From positions 124,001 through 188,000 of the forward strand of contig JAKATG010000009.1 in the NCBI GenBank assembly GCA_021828105.1: a stretch of 64,000 nt of DNA, given 5' to 3'. The translations under genes and the position numbers were made by a program. The notes below the pieces were generated by a model. That model was not told where the DNA came from and did no database searches. It worked only from the letters and a program-made list of their open reading frames with translations. Below are positions 15,255 through 23,220 of the stretch, piece after piece (position 1 is the stretch's first letter; every line of letters begins with the position of its first letter). This stretch comes from Taklimakanibacter sp021828105. GTDB lineage: Bacteria; Pseudomonadota; Alphaproteobacteria; Rhizobiales; Aestuariivirgaceae.

Positions 15255-17169
15255 GCTGGATCTCTCCCGGTTCTTCTGATTTCTTTTCCGCCAGGCGCAG
15301 AAGCTCGAAGACCATGACCTTGCTGGTCCGTCCCTTGATGGGCGCAGCGCCATGCGACCTCGTCACGATCGCCGGTCCAGCGAGCTTGCGGGTGTCCTCG
15401 CTGATCAGGATCTCGGCATTGAGTTCCTTGCCCAGCGCCTCGAGGCGGCTCGCGACATTCACCACATCGCCGATGGCCGTATAGCTCAGGCGCTCGGACG
15501 ACCCGATATTGCCGACAAGCGCGATGCCGCTATTGATGCCGATGCGAACGAATTGCCCGTCCTTCCGCCCATCCGGGCGTGCCACCCATTGCATCGCCTG
15601 ACGTATCGTCTCAGCCGCGCGGCAGGCGCTGAAGGCGTGATTTTCATTGGCCGCCGGCGCGTTCCAGATGCCCATGATGCAATCGCCGATGAACTTGTCG
15701 ACGATGCCGCCTTCCTCATGAATGGCCTTGGTCGCCAGAGTGAGGAATTCGGTCAGGAAGGGCGCGACATCGGGGCCATGATCCTCGGTGAGCTGGGTGA
15801 AGCCCGGGAGATCGGCGAACATCACTGTGATCTCGCGCAACTCCCCGCCGGGCTTGGGCTCAACTCCTTGCTGGATGAGGCTGCGCACGATGTCGGCGGG
15901 GACATAGAGGCCGAAGGCTTTGAGACTTCCGGCCATGCGGTGAAGCGCGCCGGACAGGCTGTCGAGCTCGAACAGCCGCGTCGCGATGTGCCTGACATTG
16001 GCGAGCGCGAAGCTTTCGACATGCCTGATCTCACCGGCCACTTGCTGGATCGGCCTGACGAAGGAGTAATGCGCGAACAAGGCCGCAAGGCCGGCCGTCA
16101 GCAGGGCGAACAGCACCAGCGTTGACAGGAGGCGGCGCGTATTCCGGTCGATCTCCTCGGTGAAAGCGGAGCGCGGTATGGCCGTGACCAGCGCCCAGCC
16201 ATTGAAATCCAGGGTGGTCCTGGTCACATAGAAGACCGTTCCGTCATTCGTCGTGACCATGCCCTCCGGCGCTTTGCCGGTATTTGCACGATTGAGGGCA
16301 TTGACGATCTGAGCGCTGTCGCCGGCTTCGAGCAAGGACGCCGATCTCATATCCGCAAGCGATGAGGCGACGACCGTGCCGCTGTCGCTGACGATGACCG
16401 CGGCCCCTTTCTGCGCCACATCCAGCCGCGCCAGGAAATCAGCCAAACGGCGCAGATTGAGCGAAACCATGATCACGCCCTGGAAGCGGTTGTGCAGATC
16501 GAAGCGCGTCGCCGCCACCGCCGCCGGCTCGAAGCCGCTCGGCAAAAGGTCAACCATGGTCCAGACCAGCCCCTCCCCACCCATGGCGCCACGATACCAT
16601 TTACTACCCGGCGTCACATAGGCCGATTCGCCCTTGCTGCGCTCTTCGAAAAATATGTCGCCGGGGATGGGCCTGTATCGGTCCCGGCGCAGGCTGCGCG
16701 CGCCATTCGCCAGTGGAGCGCCGATCTCGACCATCTCGATCCGGTCGTCGCCCAGTATGTGCGAGCCGAAGAAACGGCCGTCCGGAAAGCCGAAGCCGAT
16801 CCAGGACACGGAAGGCAGCGAGCGTAGGACCGACAGGAAGACGAATTCGCGCTTGGCCTCGTCGTCGGCCTTGATCGCGCCCTGGAAGAGGATGGAGCGG
16901 ATGACTTCGACCGCCCCTTCGGAGGCGCGGAATGTCGCTTCGAGCTCCTTCTTCACGGCGCCCGCGGTCTGGACATTGATCGAGCCGACGACGGTTTCGA
17001 CATTGCGGTTGGCGGTGCGCATCCATGAGAAATGCACGATGAGCGCGGTCGCAAGCACCGCGATCAGCACCAGCCCGGTCAGGGCGGTGCCGATCCGCAC
17101 CTTGAGGCGCGGACTGGCGTCAGTTCTCGTCGCCGGTGATGAGGCGGGCGCCGCGCTCGAAAGAGACAT
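15238..17169 (-). CDS. Membrane-bound class III adenylate/guanylate cyclase with extracytoplasmic Cache-like sensor
   Basis: A 643-residue protein: transmembrane helix near the N-terminus (ALTGLVLIAVLATALIV), a periplasmic double-Cache-like sensor of about 300 residues, a second transmembrane helix (LVLFALLTAGLAALF), a HAMP-like linker, and a C-terminal class III cyclase domain. Catalytic elements are seen: metal Asp in VMFADLPGFTQL, DKFIGDCIMGIW, and the NVASR end of SYTAIGDVVNVASRLE. The start is uncertain; the ATG at 17169 overlaps the ndh gene by 50 bp and a TTG lies at 17196. Both overlap ndh, so transcription is shared with the bufferin/ndh run. An outside signal would control cAMP (or cGMP) production. 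Confidence 0.88.
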   Translation of the reverse strand: MSLSSAAPASSPATRTDASPRLKVRIGTALTGLVLIAVLATALIVHFSWMRTANRNVETVVGSINVQTAGAVKKELEATFRASEGAVEVIRSILFQGAIKADDEAKREFVFLSVLRSLPSVSWIGFGFPDGRFFGSHILGDDRIEMVEIGAPLANGARSLRRDRYRPIPGDIFFEERSKGESAYVTPGSKWYRGAMGGEGLVWTMVDLLPSGFEPAAVAATRFDLHNRFQGVIMVSLNLRRLADFLARLDVAQKGAAVIVSDSGTVVASSLADMRSASLLEAGDSAQIVNALNRANTGKAPEGMVTTNDGTVFYVTRTTLDFNGWALVTAIPRSAFTEEIDRNTRRLLSTLVLFALLTAGLAALFAHYSFVRPIQQVAGEIRHVESFALANVRHIATRLFELDSLSGALHRMAGSLKAFGLYVPADIVRSLIQQGVEPKPGGELREITVMFADLPGFTQLTEDHGPDVAPFLTEFLTLATKAIHEEGGIVDKFIGDCIMGIWNAPAANENHAFSACRAAETIRQAMQWVARPDGRKDGQFVRIGINSGIALVGNIGSSERLSYTAIGDVVNVASRLEALGKELNAEILISEDTRKLAGPAIVTRSHGAAPIKGRTSKVMVFELLRLAEKKSEEPGEIQHAAAG

Positions 17170-18406
17170 AGGCCACGATCCAGTCGAGGAAGACAATGAG
17201 ACGATTGCGGAAGCCGATGAGGAACCAGATATGGGCGAAGCACCAGATCACCCAGGCGGGAAATCCGGACAAGGTGAAGCGGCCGAAATCCGCCACCGCC
17301 GAGCTCCGGCCGATGGTCGCGAGATTCCCGTAATTGCGGTACCTGAACTTTTCCCGCGGCTTGCCCTTGATATCCGCCAGGATCGACGCCGCCGCAAAAT
17401 ACCCCATTTGCTTGGCCGCTGGTGCTATTCCGGGCGCGACGACGCCATTGCCATCGGTAACCGCCGCCGTGTCGCCAATGACGAAGATGTTGTCAAAGCC
17501 CGGCAAGCGAAGCGCGGCATCGACGATGACCCGCCCGGCTTTGTCGCATTGGGCATTGAGCCACTTGCCCGCCGGCGAGGCCATGACGCCGGCGGCCCAG
17601 ATGATCGTCGCCGTTTCGATCCGGCGGCCATCCTGGAGGGTGATGCCGTCCTGGTGGCAATCGGTGACCGGTGCGTCGGTCATGACCGTCACGCCCAGCC
17701 GGCCAAGCTGCTTTGCCGCCGACAATGAAAGCTTCTCCGGAAAGGCGGGAAGGACCCTGCCACCGGCTTCGACAAGGATGATCTTCGTCTCGGCCGGATT
17801 GATATGGCGGAAGTCGCGCAGGATGGTGCGATGCGCGAGCTCGGCGATGGCGCCCGCCATCTCGACACCGGTCGGGCCGCCGCCCACGACGACGAAGGTC
17901 TGAAGGCGCCGGCGCTCATTCTCGTCAGTCGTCGCCTCGGCCTGCTCGAAGGCGAGGAGGATGCGCCGGCGGATCTCGGTCGCATCCTCGATCTTCTTGA
18001 GTCCGGGCGCGAATTCCTCCCACTGGTCATGGCCGAAATAGGCATGGCGCGCACCGGTCGCGACGATCAGATAGTCGAAATGTATGCGACGCGTCGACGT
18101 CACGACCTCGCCGGCCGTTTTGTCGATAGCGATGATCTTGTCCATGAAGACAGTAATGTTCTTCTGCGGCGCGACGATGCGCCGGATCGGCGAAGCGATC
18201 TGGGCCGGCGACAGGCCGGCGGTCGCGACCTGATAGAGCAACGGCTGGAACAGATGGTAATTGCGCCGGTCGATCAGCGTGATGTCGACGGCCGCATGGC
18301 GCAGCGCCGTGGCGGCGGAGAGCCCGCCAAAGCCCGCACCCAGGATGACGACTTGCGGGCGGGCCGGAGCTTGTCCGGCACGCTCTATTGCAGAAGGTTG
18401 GTTCAA
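17120..18406 (-). CDS. ndh: Type II NADH dehydrogenase (NDH-2)
   Basis: A 428-residue single-subunit NADH:quinone oxidoreductase with two dinucleotide-binding folds: FAD site VVILGAGFGGLSAATALR and NADH site FVVVGGGPTGVEMAGAIAEL, then the conserved IWAAGVMAS and VIGDTAAVTD segments. The C-terminal hydrophobic stretch (about 375-410) should anchor it to the membrane. The start is TTG at 18406 with AGGTG just upstream; no ATG lies in the family-matching N-terminus. Only 3 bp separate it from the DoxX gene, and its 3' end overlaps the cyclase gene, so it belongs to the bufferin run. E. coli NDH-2 is known to reduce Cu(II), which makes its placement after a copper-binding peptide operon notable. 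Confidence 0.92.
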   Translation of the reverse strand: MNQPSAIERAGQAPARPQVVILGAGFGGLSAATALRHAAVDITLIDRRNYHLFQPLLYQVATAGLSPAQIASPIRRIVAPQKNITVFMDKIIAIDKTAGEVVTSTRRIHFDYLIVATGARHAYFGHDQWEEFAPGLKKIEDATEIRRRILLAFEQAEATTDENERRRLQTFVVVGGGPTGVEMAGAIAELAHRTILRDFRHINPAETKIILVEAGGRVLPAFPEKLSLSAAKQLGRLGVTVMTDAPVTDCHQDGITLQDGRRIETATIIWAAGVMASPAGKWLNAQCDKAGRVIVDAALRLPGFDNIFVIGDTAAVTDGNGVVAPGIAPAAKQMGYFAAASILADIKGKPREKFRYRNYGNLATIGRSSAVADFGRFTLSGFPAWVIWCFAHIWFLIGFRNRLIVFLDWIVAYVSFERGARLITGDEN

Positions 18407-18409
18407 AGT

Positions 18410-18886
18410 TCACCTGTTGCCCAAAATCAGGCGTCTGCCCAGTTGGTCGAGTGACACGACGCCTGCGCCACGCGCCAGAAGGAGACCGAGCAGGCTCGCC
18501 CACAAAAGATGCTCGCCCCAATGTCCAGGATAAACGAATATCTGGATCACGGCGACTATGCCCAAAAGCGCCAGCGCCCCGAGACGGGTGAACAGACCGA
18601 GAAGGATCAGGATCGAACCGGTCAGTTCGGTGGCCGTCGCCAGGGGCGCGGCGATCTCCGGCGGCAGCAGCGGGACGCGGTATTCCATGGCGAAAAGCTG
18701 GATCGTGATCGGCCAGCTCGCCAGTTTCGATTGTGCCGAATTCCAGAATACATGGGCGACGGCGATCCGAGCGGCGAGCTGTATCACCGACAGCGGAATG
18801 GCATCGGCGGCAGCTATGGCTTTCCTGACAAGGCCTAGAGCCGAAAAGGCCTGCTTGCCAGTGGCCGGCATGGCGGGATTCATCAT
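18410..18886 (-). CDS. bufD: DoxX family membrane protein, BufD-like
   Basis: A 158-residue DoxX-family integral membrane protein with four predicted helices (for example VIQLAARIAVAHVFW, ATELTGSILILLGLF, ALALLGIVAVIQIFV and LLWASLLGLLLA). DoxX proteins often accompany DUF692/DUF2063 pairs and in bufferin operons are called BufD; their exact role is unresolved, with links to quinone or respiratory function. The gene begins 6 bp after bufC and ends 3 bp before ndh. This packing argues that DoxX and NDH-2 act in the same membrane process. Either of two adjacent ATG codons (18886 or 18883) may be used. The symbol follows the operon, not a proven function. Confidence 0.85.
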   Translation of the reverse strand: MMNPAMPATGKQAFSALGLVRKAIAAADAIPLSVIQLAARIAVAHVFWNSAQSKLASWPITIQLFAMEYRVPLLPPEIAAPLATATELTGSILILLGLFTRLGALALLGIVAVIQIFVYPGHWGEHLLWASLLGLLLARGAGVVSLDQLGRRLILGNR

Positions 18887-18892
18887 GGGGGC

Positions 18893-19645
18893 TTATCCTT
18901 TCTGTGGCTCGGCCGCATCAACTCCGGTCGCGAGCCGGTTGCGAAACAGGAAGACGATCTCGTCGGTCAGATTGAAGTGAGGGTCGCGCGCCAGGGCGCG
19001 AGCCGCCGCCTCTTCGATCGTGAGGCGGCGGGAGAGGCCACGCCAGAAGGCAAATCGGGCGGTGTTGAGCTCGAAGAACCTGATGTCATCGTCATGGCGG
19101 AGCAAGGCGATGCGGCTTATCCGGCGCGGCAAGGCCTGCCGGCGCTCGCTTTGATGGGCCCAGAGGCCGAGGACCGGCCAGCGCGAGACGACGAAGCCGA
19201 GGCTCGGTTGGAGATCGAGCGTTGAAGCGTGAGCCAAATCCGCGAAGTCGAGAAACGGCAATTGCGCGCTGGTGAGTGCGCGATGGATCGCCCATTCAAG
19301 CGCCGCCATCTGGGCCAGGATCGGCGCATGCCGACAGGCGGGAAAGCGCGACAGGAACTGCGGGAAAGCCGAGCCATAGACGACGAGACGCGACTCGCGC
19401 GGGGGGCCACGCAGGATGAACTGATGCGCGGCATAGGCGAAGAACCGCTCATCGCCGAGCTTGGCCGTCACCGGGAAGATCGTGCGCAAATGGGCGATGA
19501 GCGACAGGAACATGTTGTTGCGGTAGATCGCGTAGCGGCGTGCCGGATCGGCATGCCCGGCCGTGAACTCGCCTTCGATATCGCTGAAGCTGCCGTCGAT
19601 GAGGGCGCGCGTCATGGACACCTGGAGCTCTGCGAGATCACGCAT
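18893..19645 (-). CDS. bufC: DUF2063 protein, BufC/HvfC RiPP maturation partner
   Basis: A 250-residue DUF2063-family protein. The N-terminal part (residues about 5-95, containing ADPARRYAIYRNNMFLSL then FPVTAKLGDERF) is the conserved domain that recruits the precursor peptide for the MNIO enzyme; the C-terminal half is less conserved. It overlaps the 3' end of bufB by 8 bp, so BufB and BufC are translationally coupled, as expected for subunits of a BufB-BufC complex. Together they modify cysteines of the precursor BufA. The assignment rests on the DUF2282-DUF692-DUF2063-DoxX gene order as well as sequence. Confidence 0.9.
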   Translation of the reverse strand: MRDLAELQVSMTRALIDGSFSDIEGEFTAGHADPARRYAIYRNNMFLSLIAHLRTIFPVTAKLGDERFFAYAAHQFILRGPPRESRLVVYGSAFPQFLSRFPACRHAPILAQMAALEWAIHRALTSAQLPFLDFADLAHASTLDLQPSLGFVVSRWPVLGLWAHQSERRQALPRRISRIALLRHDDDIRFFELNTARFAFWRGLSRRLTIEEAAARALARDPHFNLTDEIVFLFRNRLATGVDAAEPQKG

Positions 19646-20588
19646 GGGCGAGTTCCTTTCGGCTGGGATGATGATCGCAAACAGCCACCTTCGCCGTCCT
19701 TGACCGACTCGGCGGCAGGAAAGGCAGAACCGAGGGCTCAGGCCGCGTCACGGTTTCGGACAGGAGGTCAGCCCACATGGCTTCGCCCAGCAGCGTCTCG
19801 AGCGGCGGGATGTCGGAATCCCATTCGATGAGCGTCGGGCGGGCGCCGAATCTTTCCAGCGCGAAACGGTAGAGCGACCACACCGCGGGCGCCACTCTCG
19901 ACCCGTGATTGTCGATCAGGACCGGCCCATCGGGCGTTTCGTTGGAAGCATGGCCGGCGAGGTGGATTTCCGCGATGCTCTCGCCTGGCAGGCCCGCAAC
20001 ATAGGCCTCCGCATCGAAGCCGAGATTTTGCGCGGAGACGAAGACATTGTTGATATCGAGCAGCAGGCCGCAGCCGGTGCGCTTGGCGATCTCGCTGAGG
20101 AATTCGGGTTCTTCCATTGTCGAACGGGCGAAGCCGATATAGAAGGACAGGTTCTCGATGAGGATGCGGCGGCCGAGCGCTTCCTGCGTCTGGTTGATAT
20201 TGCGGCAGACGATGGCGAGGGCTTCCTCGTCATGCGGCAGGGGCATGAGATCGTTCAGATAGATGCCGTCGCCGACGCACCAGGCGAGATGCTCGGACAC
20301 CATGGCCGGCTGGAAACGGTCGCACAGCGCCTTCAGGCGGGCGAGATGCGAAGCCTCGACGCCTTGCGCCGAGCCCAGCGACAGGCCGACGCCATGGATG
20401 GAGAGCGTGTAGTTCTTGCGCAGTTGCTCGAGCGCCGCCGTGGCGGGGCTCGCATGCATGTAATTCTCGGCATGGACCTCAAGCCAGCCCGCCGAGGGCC
20501 GCTGCTTCAGCATTTGCGCCAGATGGGGGCCGCGCAAACCGATGCCGGCGACGGGAGGCAGGGGAGAACGGAGGGGCTTCGTCGGCAT
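19638..20588 (-). CDS. bufB: DUF692 multinuclear non-heme iron oxidase (MNIO), BufB/HvfB
   Basis: A 316-residue MNIO of the MbnB family with a TIM-barrel fold. Metal and substrate-site residues expected for the family are visible in SIHGVGLSLG, VSEHLAW, LIENLSFYI, LLDINNVFV, EIHLAGHAS, IDNHGSR and IEWDSDIP. Family members use two or three irons to oxidise peptide cysteines to oxazolone/thioamide or thiooxazole groups. Here the substrate should be the four-Cys peptide encoded 99 bp upstream. The ATG at 20588 with AAAGG upstream gives the normal family N-terminus, whereas the longer frame to 20681 runs into the intergenic hairpin. It is the first gene after that hairpin. Confidence 0.93.
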   Translation of the reverse strand: MPTKPLRSPLPPVAGIGLRGPHLAQMLKQRPSAGWLEVHAENYMHASPATAALEQLRKNYTLSIHGVGLSLGSAQGVEASHLARLKALCDRFQPAMVSEHLAWCVGDGIYLNDLMPLPHDEEALAIVCRNINQTQEALGRRILIENLSFYIGFARSTMEEPEFLSEIAKRTGCGLLLDINNVFVSAQNLGFDAEAYVAGLPGESIAEIHLAGHASNETPDGPVLIDNHGSRVAPAVWSLYRFALERFGARPTLIEWDSDIPPLETLLGEAMWADLLSETVTRPEPSVLPFLPPSRSRTAKVAVCDHHPSRKELAHA

Positions 20589-20626
20589 GTCAGTGACCTT
20601 TCGGTGGACTGGCCTGAGGCTCTGCC

Positions 20627-20676
20627 GGCGCGTGATCAGGAAAAGTGGAGGCCGGTTTTCCGTCAGATCACGCGCC
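20627..20676. promoter_or_regulatory. Long stem-loop between bufA and bufB
   Basis: GGCGCGTGATC (20627-20637) pairs perfectly with GATCACGCGCC (20666-20676), and an inner stem GGAAAA (20639-20644) pairs with TTTTCC (20656-20661). It lies in the 99-bp gap after the bufA stop. No U-run follows on the minus strand, so it is not a normal terminator. A processing or 3'-protection element that keeps precursor mRNA above enzyme mRNA is the likely role. Confidence 0.65.
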
Positions 20677-20687
20677 AACAAGTGTGT

Positions 20688-20957
20688 TTAGGCCTTGGGT
20701 TCGGTGGCCCCGCCGGTCAGCTTGGCGCAGCTGCCGGCCGGCAGATAGATCCAGGCATCGCCCTGATTGTCGGCCGTCGCCGTTCCGGCGCAGGAATGCG
20801 TCGAGGTCTGGCAGTCATTCGTGCCGGCCTTCGACACGCCGTAGCATTTCTCGAACTGATAATTGGGCTGCTCGGCGGGACCGGCGAAGGCGCCGCTCGC
20901 CGCGAGCGTGGTGATGGCCGCGAGCGCCGATCCGACGAGAAGCTTGGTGTTGATCAT
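20688..20957 (-). CDS. bufA: DUF2282 bufferin precursor peptide (copper-binding RiPP)
   Basis: An 89-residue exported peptide. Residues 1-25 form a signal peptide (INTKLLVGSALAAITTLA, cut after AFA). The mature part has four cysteines at 38, 49, 56 and 77 in the pattern FEKCYGVSKAGTNDCQ, THSCAG and AGSCAKL, which is the BufA1 signature. In Caulobacter, BufB/BufC convert core cysteines to thiooxazoles and the exported product binds copper and protects the periplasm. The gene is first in the operon, with GGAG before its ATG and a CGGCATTTC motif 82 bp upstream. The copper role is transferred from the family, not shown here. Confidence 0.92.
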   Translation of the reverse strand: MINTKLLVGSALAAITTLAASGAFAGPAEQPNYQFEKCYGVSKAGTNDCQTSTHSCAGTATADNQGDAWIYLPAGSCAKLTGGATEPKA

Positions 20958-21038
20958 TGGAGTCTCCATTGGGAATGTTGGGTTCACACGGCCTCGTTGA
21001 CCGATGACCAGGAGTTTCCGCCAAACAACTGTCGAACT

Positions 21039-21047
21039 GAAATGCCG
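21039..21047 (-). promoter_or_regulatory. CGGCATTTC promoter motif, copy 1 (bufA)
   Basis: The minus-strand nonamer CGGCATTTC, in the context ATACGGCATTTCAG, ends 81 bp before the bufA start. It is one of five copies placed upstream of operons between 21 and 30.2 kb, all in the same orientation to the gene. Confidence 0.45.
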
Positions 21048-21104
21048 TATCCGCATGGTTATGATAGCGGCGCTCTATGATTGCGCCGTCCGGCGCATAA
21101 AGAA

Positions 21105-21127
21105 GCCGCTCCCTTTTGGGGAGCGGC
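21105..21127 (-). terminator. Rho-independent terminator of the bdhA-patatin operon
   Basis: GCCGCTCCC (21105-21113) pairs with GGGAGCGGC (21119-21127). On the minus strand the stem is followed by TTCTTTATG. It lies 46 bp past the patatin stop, upstream of the bufA promoter region. Confidence 0.7.
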
Positions 21128-21173
21128 CGAGGGTGCAGCCAGGAGGGGGAGGCGGGGAGGCTGCTTGGGAGAT

Positions 21174-22241
21174 TCACAAATAGGTGTTGCCGATATCGAC
21201 GGTCGACTGCTTGCCGATATGATCATAATTCTGGCCGAGCCAGGCCGACGCCCGCTCGCGGCCGGCGTCACGCAGGTCGGTCAGGAATTCCCAGTCGGCG
21301 TTCAGCTTGCTGGCCACGCCGAGGTCCAGCATGATGTCGTCGGCCGAGATCGCATGAATCAGCATGCGCTTGAGCTCCATCCCGCATTTCGACCCGCTGT
21401 CGATGAGTTTGGTGACGAAATCGATCGCGCGCATCTCGCGCATCAGCGACGAGTTGAAGCTGATCTCATTGATCCGGTTCATGATCTCGGTCGCCGTGTG
21501 CGGCAGCTCGGGCCGGGCCATCGGATTGATGTGAACGATGAGGACATCGGGCGATTCGCAGCCATAGATCAGAGGAAAGATCGCCGGATTGCCCATATAG
21601 CCGCCGTCCCAATAGGCATCCTCGCCGATCTCGACGGCCCGGAACAGGAACGGCAGGCAGGCCGAAGCCATCACCGCATCGCAAGTGATGTCGTCATTGG
21701 AGAATACCTTGACCTTGCCGGTGCGCACATTGGTGGCGCAGATATTGAGCTTGAGCTTGCAGCGCTCCGTGCGCAGCGTCTCGAAATCCATCGACTGCTC
21801 GAGCACGCGGCGCAGCGGATTGATGTTCAAGGGATTGAACTGATAGGGCGACATCAGCCGTGTCACCAGATCGAACAGGACATAGGGCGGCGAGTTCTCC
21901 AGTGAACGATTGCCGGTCAGGCGGTCGAGCAGCGTCGGCTGGATCGGCGAGAAGGCCGCGGCATGGCTCACCCGGCGCCAGAAATTGGCCAGCGCCTTCT
22001 GCGCGCCCTCGCGCCCGCCTTCGATCAGGCCGTAGGTCATCACTGCCGCATTCATGGCGCCGGCGCTGGTGGCGACCACTCCCTCGAAATCGAGCCTGGG
22101 CTCTTCGAGCAGCCGGTCGAGAACGCCCCAGGTGAAGGCGCCATGGGCGCCGCCGCCTTGCAATGCCAGGTTCAGGGTCTTGGTCCTGGACACCTTGCTC
22201 ACGCTGCGTCGCGGATTCGCGGATATGGTTACCTGATCCAT
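21174..22241 (-). CDS. Patatin-like phospholipase/depolymerase
   Basis: A 355-residue patatin-family hydrolase with the oxyanion loop ALQGGGAHGAFTWG, nucleophile Ser in VATSAGAMNAA and the partner Asp in DGGYMGNPA. The nucleophile elbow reads A-T-S-A-G instead of G-x-S-x-G; the first Gly is lost. It begins 13 bp after the 3-hydroxybutyrate dehydrogenase gene with GGGAGGAAG upstream of the ATG. Patatin genes paired with bdhA occur in alphaproteobacteria, where a polyhydroxybutyrate depolymerase would feed 3-hydroxybutyrate to the dehydrogenase. A phospholipase role is the alternative. No signal peptide is seen, which fits an intracellular substrate. Confidence 0.85.
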   Translation of the reverse strand: MDQVTISANPRRSVSKVSRTKTLNLALQGGGAHGAFTWGVLDRLLEEPRLDFEGVVATSAGAMNAAVMTYGLIEGGREGAQKALANFWRRVSHAAAFSPIQPTLLDRLTGNRSLENSPPYVLFDLVTRLMSPYQFNPLNINPLRRVLEQSMDFETLRTERCKLKLNICATNVRTGKVKVFSNDDITCDAVMASACLPFLFRAVEIGEDAYWDGGYMGNPAIFPLIYGCESPDVLIVHINPMARPELPHTATEIMNRINEISFNSSLMREMRAIDFVTKLIDSGSKCGMELKRMLIHAISADDIMLDLGVASKLNADWEFLTDLRDAGRERASAWLGQNYDHIGKQSTVDIGNTYL

Positions 22242-22254
22242 GGGGTCTTCCTCC

Positions 22255-23082
22255 CTAATGTGCAGTCCACCCGCCATCGACGGGGATAGCCGCACCGGTG
22301 ATAGAGCTTCCGCCCTCGCTGCACAGGAACACCGTGAGCGCGCCCAACTCCTCGACCGCGGCGAAGCGCTTGTTCGGCTGGTTCTTGAGAAGCACGTCGC
22401 GGATGACGGCTTCGCGCGGGATCTTGTGCGATTTGGCCTGATCGTCGATCTGCCGCTCGACCAGCGGGGTCCATACATAGCCGGGGCAAATGGCGTTGCT
22501 CGTCACCCCGGTCTCCGCCCCTTCGAGAGCGATCACCTTGGTGAAGCCGACGATGCCGTGCTTGGCGGCGACATAGGCCGATTTGAAGGGCGACGCGACG
22601 AGCCCATGCGCCGATGAGATGTTCACGATGCGTCCGAACTTCCGCGCCTTCATGCCCTCGAAGGTGGCGCGCACCAGATGGAAGGCCGAGGACAGGTTGA
22701 TGGCCAGGATCTGGTCCCATTTCCCCGCCGGGAAGGACTCGACCGGTGCCACATGCTGGATGCCGGCATTGTTGACTACGATATCGACCTGGCCGAAGCG
22801 GCGCGTGGCCTGCTCGGCCATGCAGCGAATGGCCTCGGCCTGCGACATGTCGGCGTCGCTATAGGCGACGTCCACGTCATGCGCTTCCGCCAGCGATTGG
22901 CGCTGCATCTCGATATCGTCGCGGTCGCCGAAACCATTGAGCATCACCGCGCTGCCGGCTTCCGCCAATGCCTTGGCGATCCCGAGACCAATGCCGCTGG
23001 TCGAGCCGGTGACGATCGCTGCCCGCCCCTCCAGCGGTCGCCGTGAGGATTGCATGTCCATTTTCCTGTTCACTACAAGCAT
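22255..23082 (-). CDS. bdhA: 3-hydroxybutyrate dehydrogenase (SDR family)
   Basis: A classical short-chain dehydrogenase, 275 residues from the ATG at 23082, which has GGAG 6 nt upstream; ATGs at 23061 and 23055 would give 268 and 266 residues, closer to the usual 258-261. The nucleotide loop is VTGSTSGIGLG, and NNAG is followed by catalytic Ser in NISSAHG and Tyr/Lys in SAYVAAKHG. The segments HVAPVESFP and the C-terminal SITGAAIPVDGGW are typical of D-3-hydroxybutyrate dehydrogenases, which oxidise 3-hydroxybutyrate to acetoacetate with NAD. It is co-transcribed with the patatin gene and divergent from a LysR gene, with a CGGCATTTC motif 62 bp upstream. Confidence 0.85.
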   Translation of the reverse strand: MLVVNRKMDMQSSRRPLEGRAAIVTGSTSGIGLGIAKALAEAGSAVMLNGFGDRDDIEMQRQSLAEAHDVDVAYSDADMSQAEAIRCMAEQATRRFGQVDIVVNNAGIQHVAPVESFPAGKWDQILAINLSSAFHLVRATFEGMKARKFGRIVNISSAHGLVASPFKSAYVAAKHGIVGFTKVIALEGAETGVTSNAICPGYVWTPLVERQIDDQAKSHKIPREAVIRDVLLKNQPNKRFAAVEELGALTVFLCSEGGSSITGAAIPVDGGWTAH

Positions 23083-23144
23083 CGAATTCTCCGACTTCAG
23101 GGGCCTGTTGTGCCGGCAAGCATGGCCAAAACGGAGCGCCGGCG

Positions 23145-23153
23145 GAAATGCCG
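23145..23153 (-). promoter_or_regulatory. CGGCATTTC promoter motif, copy 2 (bdhA/LysR gap)
   Basis: The minus-strand CGGCATTTC lies 62 bp upstream of the bdhA start in the gap shared with the divergent LysR gene. It is embedded in an inverted repeat, GGAAAT (23144-23149) and ATTTCC (23164-23169) 14 bp apart. Confidence 0.45.
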
Positions 23154-23220
23154 AGCGGCTATTATTTCCATGTCGAGGGCGCATTGGCGGTATGGCGCAG
23201 CCGTCTTTAGGGTCGCCGCC

